Source: Nocardia cyriacigeorgica GUH-2 (lineage in GTDB: Bacteria; Actinomycetota; Actinomycetes; Mycobacteriales; Mycobacteriaceae). From it: DNA of 64,000 nt. Made by a program: the position numbers and the translations under genes. Under the pieces are notes generated by a model. That model searched no databases. It was given only the letters and a program-made list of their open reading frames with translations, and was not told the origin of the DNA. Location of the stretch: the NCBI RefSeq assembly GCF_000284035.1, contig NC_016887.1, positions 1,550,001 to 1,614,000 of the forward strand. The letters are read 5' to 3'. The stretch's first letter is position 1. Each line of letters opens with the position of its first letter. Below, in pieces: positions 52,309-61,940 of the stretch.

Positions 52309-54441
52309 TCAGGTCGGCGTGGCCAGCGCGAACGGCAGTACCGCCGGGGCCCCGGCCTTGCGGAGTTGATGGGCGGCGGCGGTAAAGGTCCATCCGGTAT
52401 CGGTGAGGGCGTCGACCAGCAGGATCGGGCCGTCGATCGGTCCGAGGTCGGGTAGTTCCCAGAGGTCGTGCAGTGCGGCCACCCGGTGCGCGGAATTCAC
52501 CGCCGATACCGGCGGCCGGTCGGGACGTACACGCATCGTGCCGAGATCGCGGAGCTTGCCGATCTCGGCCAGCCGCGCGGCGAGGCTCGCCGTCAGCACC
52601 GGATGTGTGGGCGATTCCAGGGCCAGCACGGCGGTGGGACGGTCCTGCCAGTCCCAGTCGCGCAGCACTGCAATGCAGGCCTGGACCACGGCGTCGGGTA
52701 CCGGCTCGTCCGGGCCGTCGAGTAGGGCGCGCAACCGCTGACCCCAGCCGAGCGCGCTGAGCCTGCCGAGCACCCGGCCGGTCTCGGCGCCTTCGGAGAT
52801 CTTGCCCGACAACGGAATACCGAGTTTCGCCATCCCGGTCGGCCACATCTTGCGTGGCGCCAGGTCGATTCCGGGTCGGTCGAGGCGGTCGCGGGTGGCC
52901 GCGACTGCTTCGGCGTCGAGCGCGGTATCCGGCCGGACACCGGTGCAGTTGTCGCAGCGGCCACAGTCGGCGGTGCCGGGTGCGGCGGTCCGGAGCCCAG
53001 GATCGTCGAGTTGGCCGCGCAGGAACACCATCCGGCAGCCGGTGGTCGTCTGATAGTCGATCATGGCCTGCTGTTCGGCCGATCTGGCCGCCTCCAGCCG
53101 CTCGTAGCGATCGCTGTCGTAGACCCAGTCCTGGCCGGTGGACAGCCAGCCGCCGCGCACCCGGCGCACCGCACCGTCGACGTCGAGCACCTTGAGCACC
53201 ATCTCCAGGCGCGACCGATTCAGCTCCACCAGCGGCTCCAAGGCGGCCGTCGACTGGGGTCGCTCGGTGTCGAGCGCGGCGAGCACCGCACGCACGATGT
53301 GCTCGCGGGGAAAGGCGACGGAAGCAAAATAGCTCCAGATCCGCGCGTCCTCGGGGCCGGGCAGCAACACCACTTCGGCGCGGTCGGTCCCTCGGCCGGC
53401 ACGCCCGACCTGCTGGTAGTAGGAGATCGGCGAGGAGGGCGCGCCCACGTGCACCACGAAACCGAGGTCGGGTTTGTCGAACCCCATCCCGAGCGCCGAC
53501 GTCGCGATCAGTGCCTTGACCTCGTTGTTCAGCAGTGCGGCCTCGAGCATCTCGCGCTCGGCCGGATCGGTCTGGCCGGTGTAGGCGGCGACCGTGTGCC
53601 CGTGCGAGTTCAGCACGTCGGCCAGATCCTGCGCCGCGGCCACCGTCAGCGTGTAGATGATGCCGGAGCCGGGCAGCTCGCCCAGATGACGGCTGAGCCA
53701 GGCCGTGCGCTCGACGGCATCGTCGAACCGCACCACCGACAGGTGCAGCGACTCACGGTCCAAGGTGCCGCGCAACACCAGGGTGTCGGTGCCGATCTGG
53801 GTGGCCACATCGGTGACCACGCGGTCGTTGGCCGTCGCGGTGGTGGCCAGCACCGGAACGTCGGACCCCAGATCGGCGATCAGCGTCCGGATACGCCGGT
53901 AATCCGGCCGGAAGTCGTGGCCCCAGTCGGACACGCAGTGCGCCTCATCGATCACCACCAGGCCCGCGTCCGCGGCGAGCTTCGGCAGTACCTGATCGCG
54001 GAAGTCCGGATTGTTCAACCGCTCCGGGCTCACCAGCAGCACATCGACCTCGCCCGCGGCCACCTGGGCATGGATGTCGTCCCATTCGGTGACGTTGCCG
54101 GAATTGATGGTCGCGGCGCGCACTCCCGCGCGTTCGGCGGCCGCCACCTGATTGCGCATCAGCGCCAGCAGCGGCGACACGATCACCGTCGGCCCGCGCC
54201 CGGCCGTCCGCAGCAGCTTCGCCGCGATGAAATACACCGCCGACTTTCCCCACCCGGTTCGCTGCACCACCAAGGCGCGGCGGCGCTGCACCACCAGCGC
54301 CTCGATCGCGGTCCACTGGTCCTCGCGCAGCCGCGCCCCGCCACCGGCCAGCTCCCGCAACAGGCCCTCGGCCCGCTCCCGCAGCCCGGCAACGTCGATA
54401 CCCGTCGTTGTCGTCCCCTCAGCTGTGTCCATGCAGGCCAT
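52309..54441 (-). CDS. RecQ-family DNA helicase with C-terminal phosphoribosyltransferase-like domain
   Basis: A 710-residue SF2 helicase. Motifs: I ALVVQRTGWGKSAVYF, II VVIDEAHCVSDWGHDFRPDY, III LATTATAN, VI YYQQVGRAGRGTDRAEVV; zinc-binding Cys in TTTGCR, TADCGRCDNCTG of the RecQ-Ct region. The last ~45 residues, GPILLVDALTDTGWTFTAAAHQLRKAG, match the PRPP-binding loop of type I phosphoribosyltransferases (hhhVDxxxxTGxT), preceded by strand-like segments. It has no HRDC domain. Combined helicase-PRTase architecture is unusual; the tail could sense a phosphoribosylated ligand. Two starts are possible, 54441 and 54432. Confidence 0.86.
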   Translation of the reverse strand: MACMDTAEGTTTTGIDVAGLRERAEGLLRELAGGGARLREDQWTAIEALVVQRRRALVVQRTGWGKSAVYFIAAKLLRTAGRGPTVIVSPLLALMRNQVAAAERAGVRAATINSGNVTEWDDIHAQVAAGEVDVLLVSPERLNNPDFRDQVLPKLAADAGLVVIDEAHCVSDWGHDFRPDYRRIRTLIADLGSDVPVLATTATANDRVVTDVATQIGTDTLVLRGTLDRESLHLSVVRFDDAVERTAWLSRHLGELPGSGIIYTLTVAAAQDLADVLNSHGHTVAAYTGQTDPAEREMLEAALLNNEVKALIATSALGMGFDKPDLGFVVHVGAPSSPISYYQQVGRAGRGTDRAEVVLLPGPEDARIWSYFASVAFPREHIVRAVLAALDTERPQSTAALEPLVELNRSRLEMVLKVLDVDGAVRRVRGGWLSTGQDWVYDSDRYERLEAARSAEQQAMIDYQTTTGCRMVFLRGQLDDPGLRTAAPGTADCGRCDNCTGVRPDTALDAEAVAATRDRLDRPGIDLAPRKMWPTGMAKLGIPLSGKISEGAETGRVLGRLSALGWGQRLRALLDGPDEPVPDAVVQACIAVLRDWDWQDRPTAVLALESPTHPVLTASLAARLAEIGKLRDLGTMRVRPDRPPVSAVNSAHRVAALHDLWELPDLGPIDGPILLVDALTDTGWTFTAAAHQLRKAGAPAVLPFALATPT

Positions 54442-54574
54442 GGTGCCCTACACCACCGACAAGGTCGTCCGAAGCGGCTGAATCCGAGCCGTGACCGGCG
54501 GATCTGGGTACTCCCGGGGACAATGAGTGCTACGACGAGGGGCCACCGGGCCGTGGACCTGGTAGGAGGACGTG

Positions 54575-55048
54575 ATGCCGGACAGTTTTCAGTCGCCCGC
54601 GGGGTGGTCGCCGCCGGGTGCCCAGTTCCAGAATCGCGGTGCGTTGGGCCGCACCCTGATCAGCACCGCTGTCGCGCTGGTGGTGACGCCGGTCGGCATC
54701 GGCATCGCCGCGCACGGTTCACTGGCCACCAGTCGCTGGTGGGATTCGGTGGACCGGTGGAGCGCACCAGGTCAGTCGGTGCTCGGTGCGGTCCTGCTGT
54801 TGCTGGTGGCGGTGCTCGCCGCGTACTCACCGGCGGCGACCATGATCGCCGGCCTGATCTGGGGCATCCTGCCCGGCATCATCCAGATCTTCTTTCCGGA
54901 GGACACCTTCCGCCTGATCGGTGACATCCCCGGATTGGCCGCCGAACTGCACGTCGCCCTGCATGCCTGGTTGGTCAGCGGGATGGTGCTCGTGGTCGGG
55001 ACCTTGCTGTTCGGTGCGGGTGTGGTCGCGACGTTGAAGCGACGCTGA
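54575..55048 (+). CDS. Hypothetical membrane protein, 157 aa
   Basis: After ~22 hydrophilic residues there are about four membrane helices: TLISTAVALVVTPVGIGIAA, SVLGAVLLLLVAVLAAY, ATMIAGLIWGILPGIIQIF and AWLVSGMVLVVGTLLFGAGV, with a short basic end (ATLKRR). No recognisable domain. GGAGGA precedes ATG 54575 (a GTG lies 3 nt upstream). It is divergent from the recQ-like gene and convergent with rtcB. Confidence 0.75.
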   Translation: MPDSFQSPAGWSPPGAQFQNRGALGRTLISTAVALVVTPVGIGIAAHGSLATSRWWDSVDRWSAPGQSVLGAVLLLLVAVLAAYSPAATMIAGLIWGILPGIIQIFFPEDTFRLIGDIPGLAAELHVALHAWLVSGMVLVVGTLLFGAGVVATLKRR

Positions 55049-55090
55049 GGCACCGATCCGGCCGGACCGCGATGGTCCGGCCGGAATCGG

Positions 55091-56314
55091 TCAACCCTTC
55101 ACGCAGAGCACCTGACGCAGCGTCGCCACCACATCGACCAGGTCGCGCTGTGCGGCGATGACCTCATCGATGTCCTTGTACGCGGCCGGAATCTCATCGA
55201 CGACACCGGCGTCCTTGCGGGACTCGACGCCCTCGGTCTGCGCGATCAGATCGGCGACGCTGTAGCGCTTCTTGGCCGCAGTGCGGCTCATACGCCGGCC
55301 CGCACCGTGCGACGCCGACTGGAACGACTCGGGATTTCCCTTGCCGCGCACGACATACGAGCGGGTACCCATCGAACCCGGGATCAGGGCCAGATCGCCC
55401 TTGCCCGCGCGCACCGCGCCCTTGCGGGTCACCAGCATCGGCACGCCGTCGATCATTTCCTCCGCCACATAGTTGTGGTGACACGAGATCGGCGCGTCGA
55501 AATGCACCGGGCGATCGGCGAATTCGTCGCGGACCGCACGGCAGGCCAGGGCGAGCATGACGGCGCGATTACGTGCCGCGTATTCCTGCGCCCAGGTCAG
55601 ATCGTGACGGTAGGCGTCCATTTCCGGGGTGCCGGAAAGGAATACCGCGAGATCGCGATCCGGCAGGTCCGAGTTATGCGGAAGGGTGCGAGCGACAGCC
55701 ATATGGCGTTCCGCCAGTTCCTTGCCGATATTCCGGCTGCCGGAATGCAGCAGAATCCATACCGCGTCGTCCTGGTCGAGGCACAATTCCAGGAAGTGAT
55801 TTCCGCCGCCGAGTGTCCCCATCTGCTTATGTGCCTTGGATTCCCGGTTGCGGACGCTCTTGTCGAGGTCGTCGAAAGAACCCCAGAACCGGTCCCAGCC
55901 CGAACGCAACGTCGCGGTGCTCGCGCCGAGTCCCGAGACCTCGGCACCGATGCGGCGCACGTCGACCGAGTTGTCGTGGGCGTGGAAGCCCACCGGGATC
56001 GCGGCCTCGATGCGGCTGCGCAGCGAATGCAGATTGTCGGGCAGGTCCGCGGCGGTGAGGTCGGTCTTGACGCTTTCCATACCGCAGCCGATATCCACAC
56101 CGACGGCGGCGGGGGCGACGGCGTCCTTCATGGCGATGACCGAGCCCACCGTCGCGCCCTTGCCGAGGTGCACGTCCGGCATGACGCGCACGCCGTGGAC
56201 CCATTCCAGTTGCGCGATATTCCGCAGCTGGCGCAGTGCGGCCTGCTCGATATCGTGCTCGGAAGCCCACATCAACGTCCGCGCCCGGGTACCGGGCAGC
56301 TCGACGGGAAACAT
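55091..56314 (-). CDS. rtcB: RNA-splicing ligase RtcB
   Basis: A 407-residue GTP- and Mn-dependent ligase that joins 2',3'-cyclic phosphate RNA to 5'-OH ends in RNA repair. Metal and guanylylation residues are in VGVDIGCGMES (Cys77), GTLGGGNHFLEL, LLHSGSRNIGKELAE, SCHHNYV and SHGAGRRMSRTAA. ATG 56314 gives the family length; the open frame upstream through rbsK is an artefact. The archease and RtcA/RtcR genes common elsewhere are not nearby. Same strand as rbsK with a 125-bp gap. Confidence 0.95.
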   Translation of the reverse strand: MFPVELPGTRARTLMWASEHDIEQAALRQLRNIAQLEWVHGVRVMPDVHLGKGATVGSVIAMKDAVAPAAVGVDIGCGMESVKTDLTAADLPDNLHSLRSRIEAAIPVGFHAHDNSVDVRRIGAEVSGLGASTATLRSGWDRFWGSFDDLDKSVRNRESKAHKQMGTLGGGNHFLELCLDQDDAVWILLHSGSRNIGKELAERHMAVARTLPHNSDLPDRDLAVFLSGTPEMDAYRHDLTWAQEYAARNRAVMLALACRAVRDEFADRPVHFDAPISCHHNYVAEEMIDGVPMLVTRKGAVRAGKGDLALIPGSMGTRSYVVRGKGNPESFQSASHGAGRRMSRTAAKKRYSVADLIAQTEGVESRKDAGVVDEIPAAYKDIDEVIAAQRDLVDVVATLRQVLCVKG

Positions 56315-56439
56315 TGTCTCGGTCCTTTCACTCCTTGCGAATTCGCTTCGCCTTACACCGTCAACGGTAGGCACGGCGGCGTCGCTGCGCACCTGAATTT
56401 CGGCGCGAGAAAGGGCAGGATCGATGACGTGAATTTGTT

Positions 56440-57309
56440 TCAGTCGAGCGCTGCCTCGATCTCCTCGCGCGCCGGAATCGAGGCGCTGGCACCCAGCCGG
56501 GTGGTGGCGAGCGCGCCCGCCGCACACGCCCAGCGCAGGGCCTCGGCCGGACCGCGCTGCCAGGCCACCGCGAGCGCGCCGGTGAAGGTGTCGCCCGCGC
56601 CTGTCGTGTCCACGACCTGCACACGCAGCCCTGGCACACGCAGTTCCCGGCCGTCCGTTCCGCGGTAACGCGCACCGTCCGCGCCGAGGGTCACCACCAG
56701 ATGCGGCACCGCGTCGAGGGCGGCGCCGAGTTCGGCGAATTCGCCCGAGTTGACCACCGCGACGTCGACATCGGCCCACAGCTCGGGCGGCAGTGGCCGC
56801 GCCGGTGACGGGTTGAGCACGACGACGGTCCCGTTCGCTTGCGCATGCCGAGCGGCCGCTGCCACCGTCTGCACCGGAATCTCCAATTGGCACAGCAAGA
56901 TATCCGCGCCGGCGATGACGGCAAGGTCGTCGTCGGAGAGTTCGGTGAGCGTGGCATTGGCCCCACCCACCACGATGATGCTGTTTTCCCCGGCAGCGTC
57001 CACCACGATCGCCGCGATCCCACTCGGTCCATCGACCGTCCGCAGCCGCGCGGTCCCCACGCCCGACTGACGCAGCACCGCCCGAAGCTCATCGGCGAAC
57101 ACATCGTCACCGACCGCGCCGATGAACTCCACCCGCCCACCGGCCCGCCCCGCCGCGATCGCCTGATTCGCTCCCTTACCCCCGGGCACCATCGCGAACC
57201 CGCTCCCGAGCACCGTCTCGCCCGGCTCCGGCCGCCGCGCGGTAGTGGTGACCAGATCCATATTGATGCTGCCCAGCACCGCGATCACGGGTGCCTGTCC
57301 GTCGGTCAT
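56440..57309 (-). CDS. rbsK: Ribokinase (PfkB family)
   Basis: Phosphorylates D-ribose to ribose-5-phosphate. The 289-residue protein has the N-terminal signature VPGGKGANQAIAAGRAG and SINMDLV, and the C-terminal ATP/anion-hole signature VDTTGAGDTFTGALAVAW with the catalytic Asp. The Lys-x-Lys/monovalent-cation loop appears in place. Other PfkB sugar kinases are possible, but these motifs fit ribokinase. No ribose transporter gene is adjacent. In M. tuberculosis (recalled) rbsK lies near proB/obg; here it is 23 kb away across the accessory region. Confidence 0.93.
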   Translation of the reverse strand: MTDGQAPVIAVLGSINMDLVTTTARRPEPGETVLGSGFAMVPGGKGANQAIAAGRAGGRVEFIGAVGDDVFADELRAVLRQSGVGTARLRTVDGPSGIAAIVVDAAGENSIIVVGGANATLTELSDDDLAVIAGADILLCQLEIPVQTVAAAARHAQANGTVVVLNPSPARPLPPELWADVDVAVVNSGEFAELGAALDAVPHLVVTLGADGARYRGTDGRELRVPGLRVQVVDTTGAGDTFTGALAVAWQRGPAEALRWACAAGALATTRLGASASIPAREEIEAALD

Positions 57310-57424
57310 ACCGGGCACGGTAACGGCACCGGCCACAGCGCACCGGCAATGCGACCGGAACGGCGGAGTCCGGCTCGGTTGACGCGCGTTCGATGGTGAG
57401 TCCGGCGATTCCTCCTGAGCCCGC

Positions 57425-58096
57425 TCACCAGCGCACGATGATCCCCGCCTCCCGCGCCAGGCTCGCGGCGAGTCCGATGAGGTCGCCGCCGTCGACGGTC
57501 GCGCCGTGTAGGCCCGCCACGCCGTCGATGTCGGCGAGGGTGCAGTCGGTGAAGCGGAGGTTGTGGCGCGGTGCGGTGCCGGTGAAGCGGGCGCCGGTGA
57601 GGTCGCAGTGTTCGAAGACGACGTTGCGGAATTCGACGCCCTCGAAATCGGCTTGGCGCAGATCGCAGTCGCGGAAGACGACGGTGCGCAGCTTGGAGTA
57701 GCGGAATGAGGTGAGATCGGCGCGGGTGCCGTCGAGCAGGACATCGCGCCAGCTGCCCGCGGTCCACGACATGCCGGTCAGCCTGCTGGTGCTGATCACG
57801 CATTCGGCCATCGAGCATTCGTCGGCCAGCAGATTGGCCAGATCGCAGACCGACAGTTCCGACTCGTAGACGGTGACCCCGCGCATGATCCCGCCGAAGC
57901 GGCAGTTGTCGAACCGGCAGCCCTCGATGCCGAGGGCGTGGGTTTCCGCACGGGTGAGGTCGGTTCCGGTGAACTCGACCTCGTCGATCGTGGTGTCGTC
58001 GGCGAAATCGTCGCGCGGGGATTCGGCAGGACGCCGGGGCCGGGAGCGGGGCGCGGTGGGCACGACGGGAACGTTGCTGTTGCGAGAGGTTGCCAC
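57425..58096 (-). CDS. Pentapeptide-repeat protein
   Basis: A 223-residue protein in which A(D/N)LxxF-type five-residue repeats run from about residue 40 to 190: GIEGCRFDNCRFGGI, FRYSKLRTVVFRDCDLRQADFEGVEFRNVVFEHCDLTGARF. The repeats form a right-handed quadrilateral beta helix. Some such proteins mimic DNA and protect gyrase from quinolones or toxins; nothing here tests that. A basic Pro/Arg-rich N-terminus (about 30 residues) precedes the helix. GTG start. Divergent from proA. Confidence 0.85.
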   Translation of the reverse strand: MATSRNSNVPVVPTAPRSRPRRPAESPRDDFADDTTIDEVEFTGTDLTRAETHALGIEGCRFDNCRFGGIMRGVTVYESELSVCDLANLLADECSMAECVISTSRLTGMSWTAGSWRDVLLDGTRADLTSFRYSKLRTVVFRDCDLRQADFEGVEFRNVVFEHCDLTGARFTGTAPRHNLRFTDCTLADIDGVAGLHGATVDGGDLIGLAASLAREAGIIVRW

Positions 58097-58230
58097 CCTT
58101 GCTCCGCTCTGAGTCGAGGACGATCGGTACCCGGCAAGCTACGGGACGGCACCGACAACAACCGCGTGACCGGGGCGGATCAGTTCATCGGCGGTGGGTA
58201 GCGCGATGGTTCGGTGTCGGAGCGGCTGCG

Positions 58231-58236
58231 TAGTCT
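58231..58236 (+). promoter_or_regulatory. -10 box of leaderless proA
   Basis: TAGTCT ends 7 nt before the proA ATG; no Shine-Dalgarno. Confidence 0.5.
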
Positions 58237-58243
58237 GTAACTC

Positions 58244-59509
58244 ATGACGGTAGGACAGACAGCCGAGCTCGATACCCGCGAGGCCGTGCACGACGCCGCG
58301 CGTAAGGCCCGGGTCGCCGCACGGGCGCTCGCCCAGTTGACCACCGCCCAGAAGAACGAGGCGCTGCACGCTGCCGCCGACGCGCTGCTCGCCGCGGCCG
58401 ACCGGGTGCTGGCCGCCAATGCCGAGGACATCGCGGCCGCACAGGCCGCGGGCACCGAGGAGTCGCTGCTCGACCGGCTGCGGCTGACCAAGGACCGCAT
58501 CGACGGCATCGCCTCCGGCCTGCGCCAGGTGGCCGGCCTGCCCGATCCGGTCGGTGTGGTGGTGCGTGGTTCGACCCTGCCCAACGGGCTCGAGATCCGT
58601 CAGGTGCGGGTGCCGCTCGGGGTGGTCGGCATGGTGTACGAGGCCCGGCCCAACGTCACCGTCGACGCGTTCGGCCTGGCCCTGAAGTCCGGTAACGCGG
58701 CGCTGCTGCGCGGCTCGTCGTCGGCGGCGCGGTCCAACGCCGCGCTGGTCGAGGTGCTGCGGGAATCGCTTGTCGCCCAGGGCATCCCCGCCGACGCGGT
58801 GCAGCTGCTGCCCAGCGAGGACCGCTCCAGCGTCACCCATCTGATCCAGGCCCGCGGTCTGGTCGACGTCGTCATTCCGCGCGGTGGCGCCGGCCTGATC
58901 AACGCCGTCGTCCGCGACGCCCAGGTCCCCACCATCGAGACCGGCACCGGCAACTGCCACGTCTATGTGCACGCCGGCGCCGACCTGGACATGGCCGAGC
59001 AGATCCTGATCAACGCCAAGACACGCAGGCCGAGTGTCTGCAATGCCGCCGAGACGGTGCTCATCGACGCCGCCATCGCCGAGGCGGCCGTCCCCCGGCT
59101 CACCAAGGCGCTGGAAGACCACGGCGTCACCATCCACGGCGATCTGCCCGGTCAGGTGCCCGCCACCGATGCCGATTGGGGCGAGGAGTACCTGACCCTC
59201 GATATCGCGTTGAAGGTGGTCGACGGCCTGGACGCCGCGGTCGAGCACATCAACACCTGGGGCACCGGCCACACCGAGGCCATCGTCACCTCGGAGGTCT
59301 CCGCCGCCCGCGAGTTCACCAGCCGGGTCGACGCCGCCGCCGTCATGGTCAACGCCTCCACCGCCTTCACCGACGGTGAGCAGTTCGGCTTCGGCGCCGA
59401 GATCGGCATCTCCACCCAGAAGCTGCACGCCCGCGGCCCGATGGCGCTGCCGGAGCTCACCTCCACCAAGTGGATCGTCTGGGGCGAGGGGCAGGTCCGC
59501 CCGGTCTGA
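58244..59509 (+). CDS. proA: Gamma-glutamyl phosphate reductase
   Basis: Second step of proline synthesis: NADPH reduction of glutamyl-5-phosphate to the semialdehyde. The 421-residue aldehyde-dehydrogenase-fold protein has the active Cys266 in [45 protein letters not shown] and [19 protein letters not shown]. Normal length. It works with ProB encoded at 32281. It precedes the MoxR/VWA pair, the order recalled for M. tuberculosis. Confidence 0.97.
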   Translation: MTVGQTAELDTREAVHDAARKARVAARALAQLTTAQKNEALHAAADALLAAADRVLAANAEDIAAAQAAGTEESLLDRLRLTKDRIDGIASGLRQVAGLPDPVGVVVRGSTLPNGLEIRQVRVPLGVVGMVYEARPNVTVDAFGLALKSGNAALLRGSSSAARSNAALVEVLRESLVAQGIPADAVQLLPSEDRSSVTHLIQARGLVDVVIPRGGAGLINAVVRDAQVPTIETGTGNCHVYVHAGADLDMAEQILINAKTRRPSVCNAAETVLIDAAIAEAAVPRLTKALEDHGVTIHGDLPGQVPATDADWGEEYLTLDIALKVVDGLDAAVEHINTWGTGHTEAIVTSEVSAAREFTSRVDAAAVMVNASTAFTDGEQFGFGAEIGISTQKLHARGPMALPELTSTKWIVWGEGQVRPV

Positions 59510-59571
59510 GACCGGGCGCGGTCGCGTCGTCCCGTAGCGTGGGGCTGGTAGTCGCAGGAAAGGGACGCGTG

Positions 59572-60465
59572 GTGGATCGCTCGAATTCGGATCAGGTCGC
59601 GGTTCAGGAGCCGATCTTCGCGTCGGTGGACGAGGTCATCGATCGGCTCGCCGAGACCGGTTACCTGGCCGACAAGGCCACCGCCACCTCGGTGTTCCTG
59701 GCGGATCGGCTGGGTAAGCCGTTGCTGATCGAGGGCCCGGCCGGTGTCGGTAAGACCGAACTGTCGCGCGCGGTCGCCCAGACCGCGGGGGCCGAGCTGG
59801 TGCGGTTGCAGTGCTACGAGGGCGTCGACGAGGCGCGCGCGCTCTATGAGTGGAACCACGCCAAGCAGATCCTGCGGATCCAGGCCTCCAGCGAGAACGA
59901 CTGGGAAGAGACCAAGGCCGACGTCTTCACCGAGGAGTTCCTGCTGGCGCGGCCGCTGCTGACCGCGATCCGCCGCACCGAGCCGACGGTGCTGCTCATC
60001 GACGAGACCGATAAGGCCGACGTCGAGATCGAGGGCCTGCTGCTCGAGGTGCTCAGTGATTTCGCGGTGACGGTCCCGGAACTGGGCACCATCACCGCCC
60101 AGCACAAGCCGTTCGTCGTGCTCACCTCCAACGCCACCCGGGAGCTGTCGGAGGCGCTCAAGCGGCGCTGCCTGTACCTGCACCTGGATTTCCCCGACGC
60201 CGACCTCGAACGCCGCATCCTGGCCAGCCGGGTTCCGGATCTGCCCGAGGCCGTGGCGGCGCAGCTGGTGCGGATCGTGCATGTGCTGCGCGGGATGCCG
60301 TTGAAGAAGCTGCCGTCGGTGGCGGAGTCCATCGACTGGGGCCGCACCCTGCTGGCCCTCGGCATGCAGGACCTCGACGACACGACCGTGCGCGCCACTC
60401 TCGGCGTGGTGCTCAAACATCGCAGCGACCACGAGCGGGCGCTGGCCGAGCTGAAACTGGCCTGA
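59572..60465 (+). CDS. MoxR-type AAA+ ATPase
   Basis: A 297-residue AAA+ chaperone-like ATPase: EGPAGVGKTELSRAVA Walker A, VLLIDETDKADVEIEG Walker B, VLTSNATRELSEALKRRCLYL sensor 1 and arginine finger. MoxR proteins act with a von Willebrand factor A partner to mature or remodel client proteins, and the VWA gene follows directly. GTG 59572 (or 59569) follows GGAAAGG. It overlaps the VWA gene start by one base, so the two are coupled. Confidence 0.92.
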   Translation: MDRSNSDQVAVQEPIFASVDEVIDRLAETGYLADKATATSVFLADRLGKPLLIEGPAGVGKTELSRAVAQTAGAELVRLQCYEGVDEARALYEWNHAKQILRIQASSENDWEETKADVFTEEFLLARPLLTAIRRTEPTVLLIDETDKADVEIEGLLLEVLSDFAVTVPELGTITAQHKPFVVLTSNATRELSEALKRRCLYLHLDFPDADLERRILASRVPDLPEAVAAQLVRIVHVLRGMPLKKLPSVAESIDWGRTLLALGMQDLDDTTVRATLGVVLKHRSDHERALAELKLA

Positions 60466-61889
60466 TGTCCGCGCGATCGGTACCCGCGCAGGCGCCGGAT
60501 TTCCGGGCGCCGCACGGGTTCGCGGGTCATCTCGTCGATTTCGTGGAGGCGTTGCGGGCCCGCGGCGTCCCGGTCGGGCCTTCGGAGACGGTGGACGCCG
60601 GCCGGGTGCTGACCGTGCTCGACCTGCTGGACCGGGAAGCGGTCCGCGAAGGTCTGGCCTGTGCCCTGCTGCGCCGCACCACCCACCGCAACACCTACGA
60701 CGGTCTGTTCGATCTGTGGTTCCCGGTCGCGATCGGCGCCCGGACCGATTCGGTCGACGATGTGGAGATCCCGCGCACGCCGTCGGGCACCGTCGATATC
60801 GAGGCGTTGCGCGAGCTGCTGGCCGAGCTGCTGACCGAGGAGGGCTCGACCGTCCAGCTGGAGTCGCTGGCCGGGCAGATGGTCGAGGAACTGGGGCAGT
60901 ACCAGTCCGCGCGTGGCCCGTCGTTCTCGACGTATCAGGCGCTCAAAGAGGTGCAGCCGCAGACGTTGCTGGCCAAGATCCTGGCCGGTCTGGCCCGTCC
61001 CGATGGCAGTGCCTTCGACACCGAGGTCGCCCGCCGCTCCGCGCGCCAGCGGATCGATGCCTTCCGCGCCACCGTCGATGCCGAGACCCGCAGGCGCGTC
61101 GCCGAGCGGATCGGACGCGAACGGGTCGCCAGTTACGGCGTCGCCCGGCAGGCCGACGATGTCGACTTCCTGCGTGCCTCGGAGTCGGAGCTGGCCGAGT
61201 TGCGCCGCAGCAGCCAGCGGCTGGCCCGCATTCTGGCGTCGCGGCTGGCGGTGCGGCGCAAGCATTCCCGGCGCGGTGAGATCGATCTGCGGCGCACGCT
61301 GCGCAAATCCATGTCCACCGGCGGGGTGCCGATCGATCTGGTCAGCCGCAAGCCGCGGCCCGGGCGGCCGGAACTGGTACTGCTGTGCGATGTCTCGGGT
61401 TCGGTGGCCGGCTTCAGCAACTTCACTCTGCTGCTGGTGAGCGCGCTGCGCGAGCAGTTCTCGCGGGTGCGGATCTTCGCGTTCGTCGACCAGACCGATG
61501 AGGTGACCCGGTTCTTCGATGCGCGAACCCAATTGGACGAGGCGATGAAACGGGTGTTCACCGAGGCCCAGGTGGCCGGCTTCGACGGGCATTCCGATTA
61601 TGGCAGCGCGCTGGCGGGGTTCGCCGAGAAGTGGCCGGACGCGGTCACCAGCCGCAGCTCGCTGCTGATCCTCGGGGACGCGCGCACCAACTACCGCGAC
61701 CCGGACCTGGAAACCCTGCGCGGTCTGGTGCAGGTGGCCAAGCATGCGCACTGGCTCAACCCGGAGCCGAAAACCCAATGGGGATCGGGTGATTCGGCCG
61801 CCGACAAGTATCAGCAGGTGATCGAGATGCACGAATGCAGGTCGGCGGCACAGCTGACCGGGGTGGTGTCGCGGCTGCTGCCGGTGTGA
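60465..61889 (+). CDS. VWA-domain (CoxE-like) protein, partner of the MoxR ATPase
   Basis: A 474-residue protein. The first ~260 residues form a helical domain with LVDFVEALRARGVPVGPSE at the start; the C-terminal von Willebrand A domain carries the metal-ion site ELVLLCDVSGSVAGFSNF (D-x-S-x-S), then DYGSALAGF and LLILGDARTNY. CoxE-type proteins pair with a MoxR/CoxD ATPase in maturation of CO dehydrogenase-like enzymes; no such client is near. Its ATG overlaps the MoxR stop. Confidence 0.9.
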   Translation: MSARSVPAQAPDFRAPHGFAGHLVDFVEALRARGVPVGPSETVDAGRVLTVLDLLDREAVREGLACALLRRTTHRNTYDGLFDLWFPVAIGARTDSVDDVEIPRTPSGTVDIEALRELLAELLTEEGSTVQLESLAGQMVEELGQYQSARGPSFSTYQALKEVQPQTLLAKILAGLARPDGSAFDTEVARRSARQRIDAFRATVDAETRRRVAERIGRERVASYGVARQADDVDFLRASESELAELRRSSQRLARILASRLAVRRKHSRRGEIDLRRTLRKSMSTGGVPIDLVSRKPRPGRPELVLLCDVSGSVAGFSNFTLLLVSALREQFSRVRIFAFVDQTDEVTRFFDARTQLDEAMKRVFTEAQVAGFDGHSDYGSALAGFAEKWPDAVTSRSSLLILGDARTNYRDPDLETLRGLVQVAKHAHWLNPEPKTQWGSGDSAADKYQQVIEMHECRSAAQLTGVVSRLLPV

Positions 61890-61928
61890 TCATCAGCGCT
61901 TGTTAAGCGAACCTTATGGTGTTGCCGC

Positions 61929-61934
61929 GACAAT
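61929..61934 (+). promoter_or_regulatory. -10-like box of a probable leaderless HSP90 gene
   Basis: GACAAT, a -10-like hexamer, lies 6 nt before the ATG at 61941; no Shine-Dalgarno. Confidence 0.45.
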
Positions 61935-61940
61935 GCGCGA

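Noticed and set aside
55091..56893. A 600-codon version of RtcB starting within rbsK
   Set aside because: RtcB homologues begin near MFPVELPG; the extra residues are antisense-like Arg/Gly sequence from another frame of rbsK.
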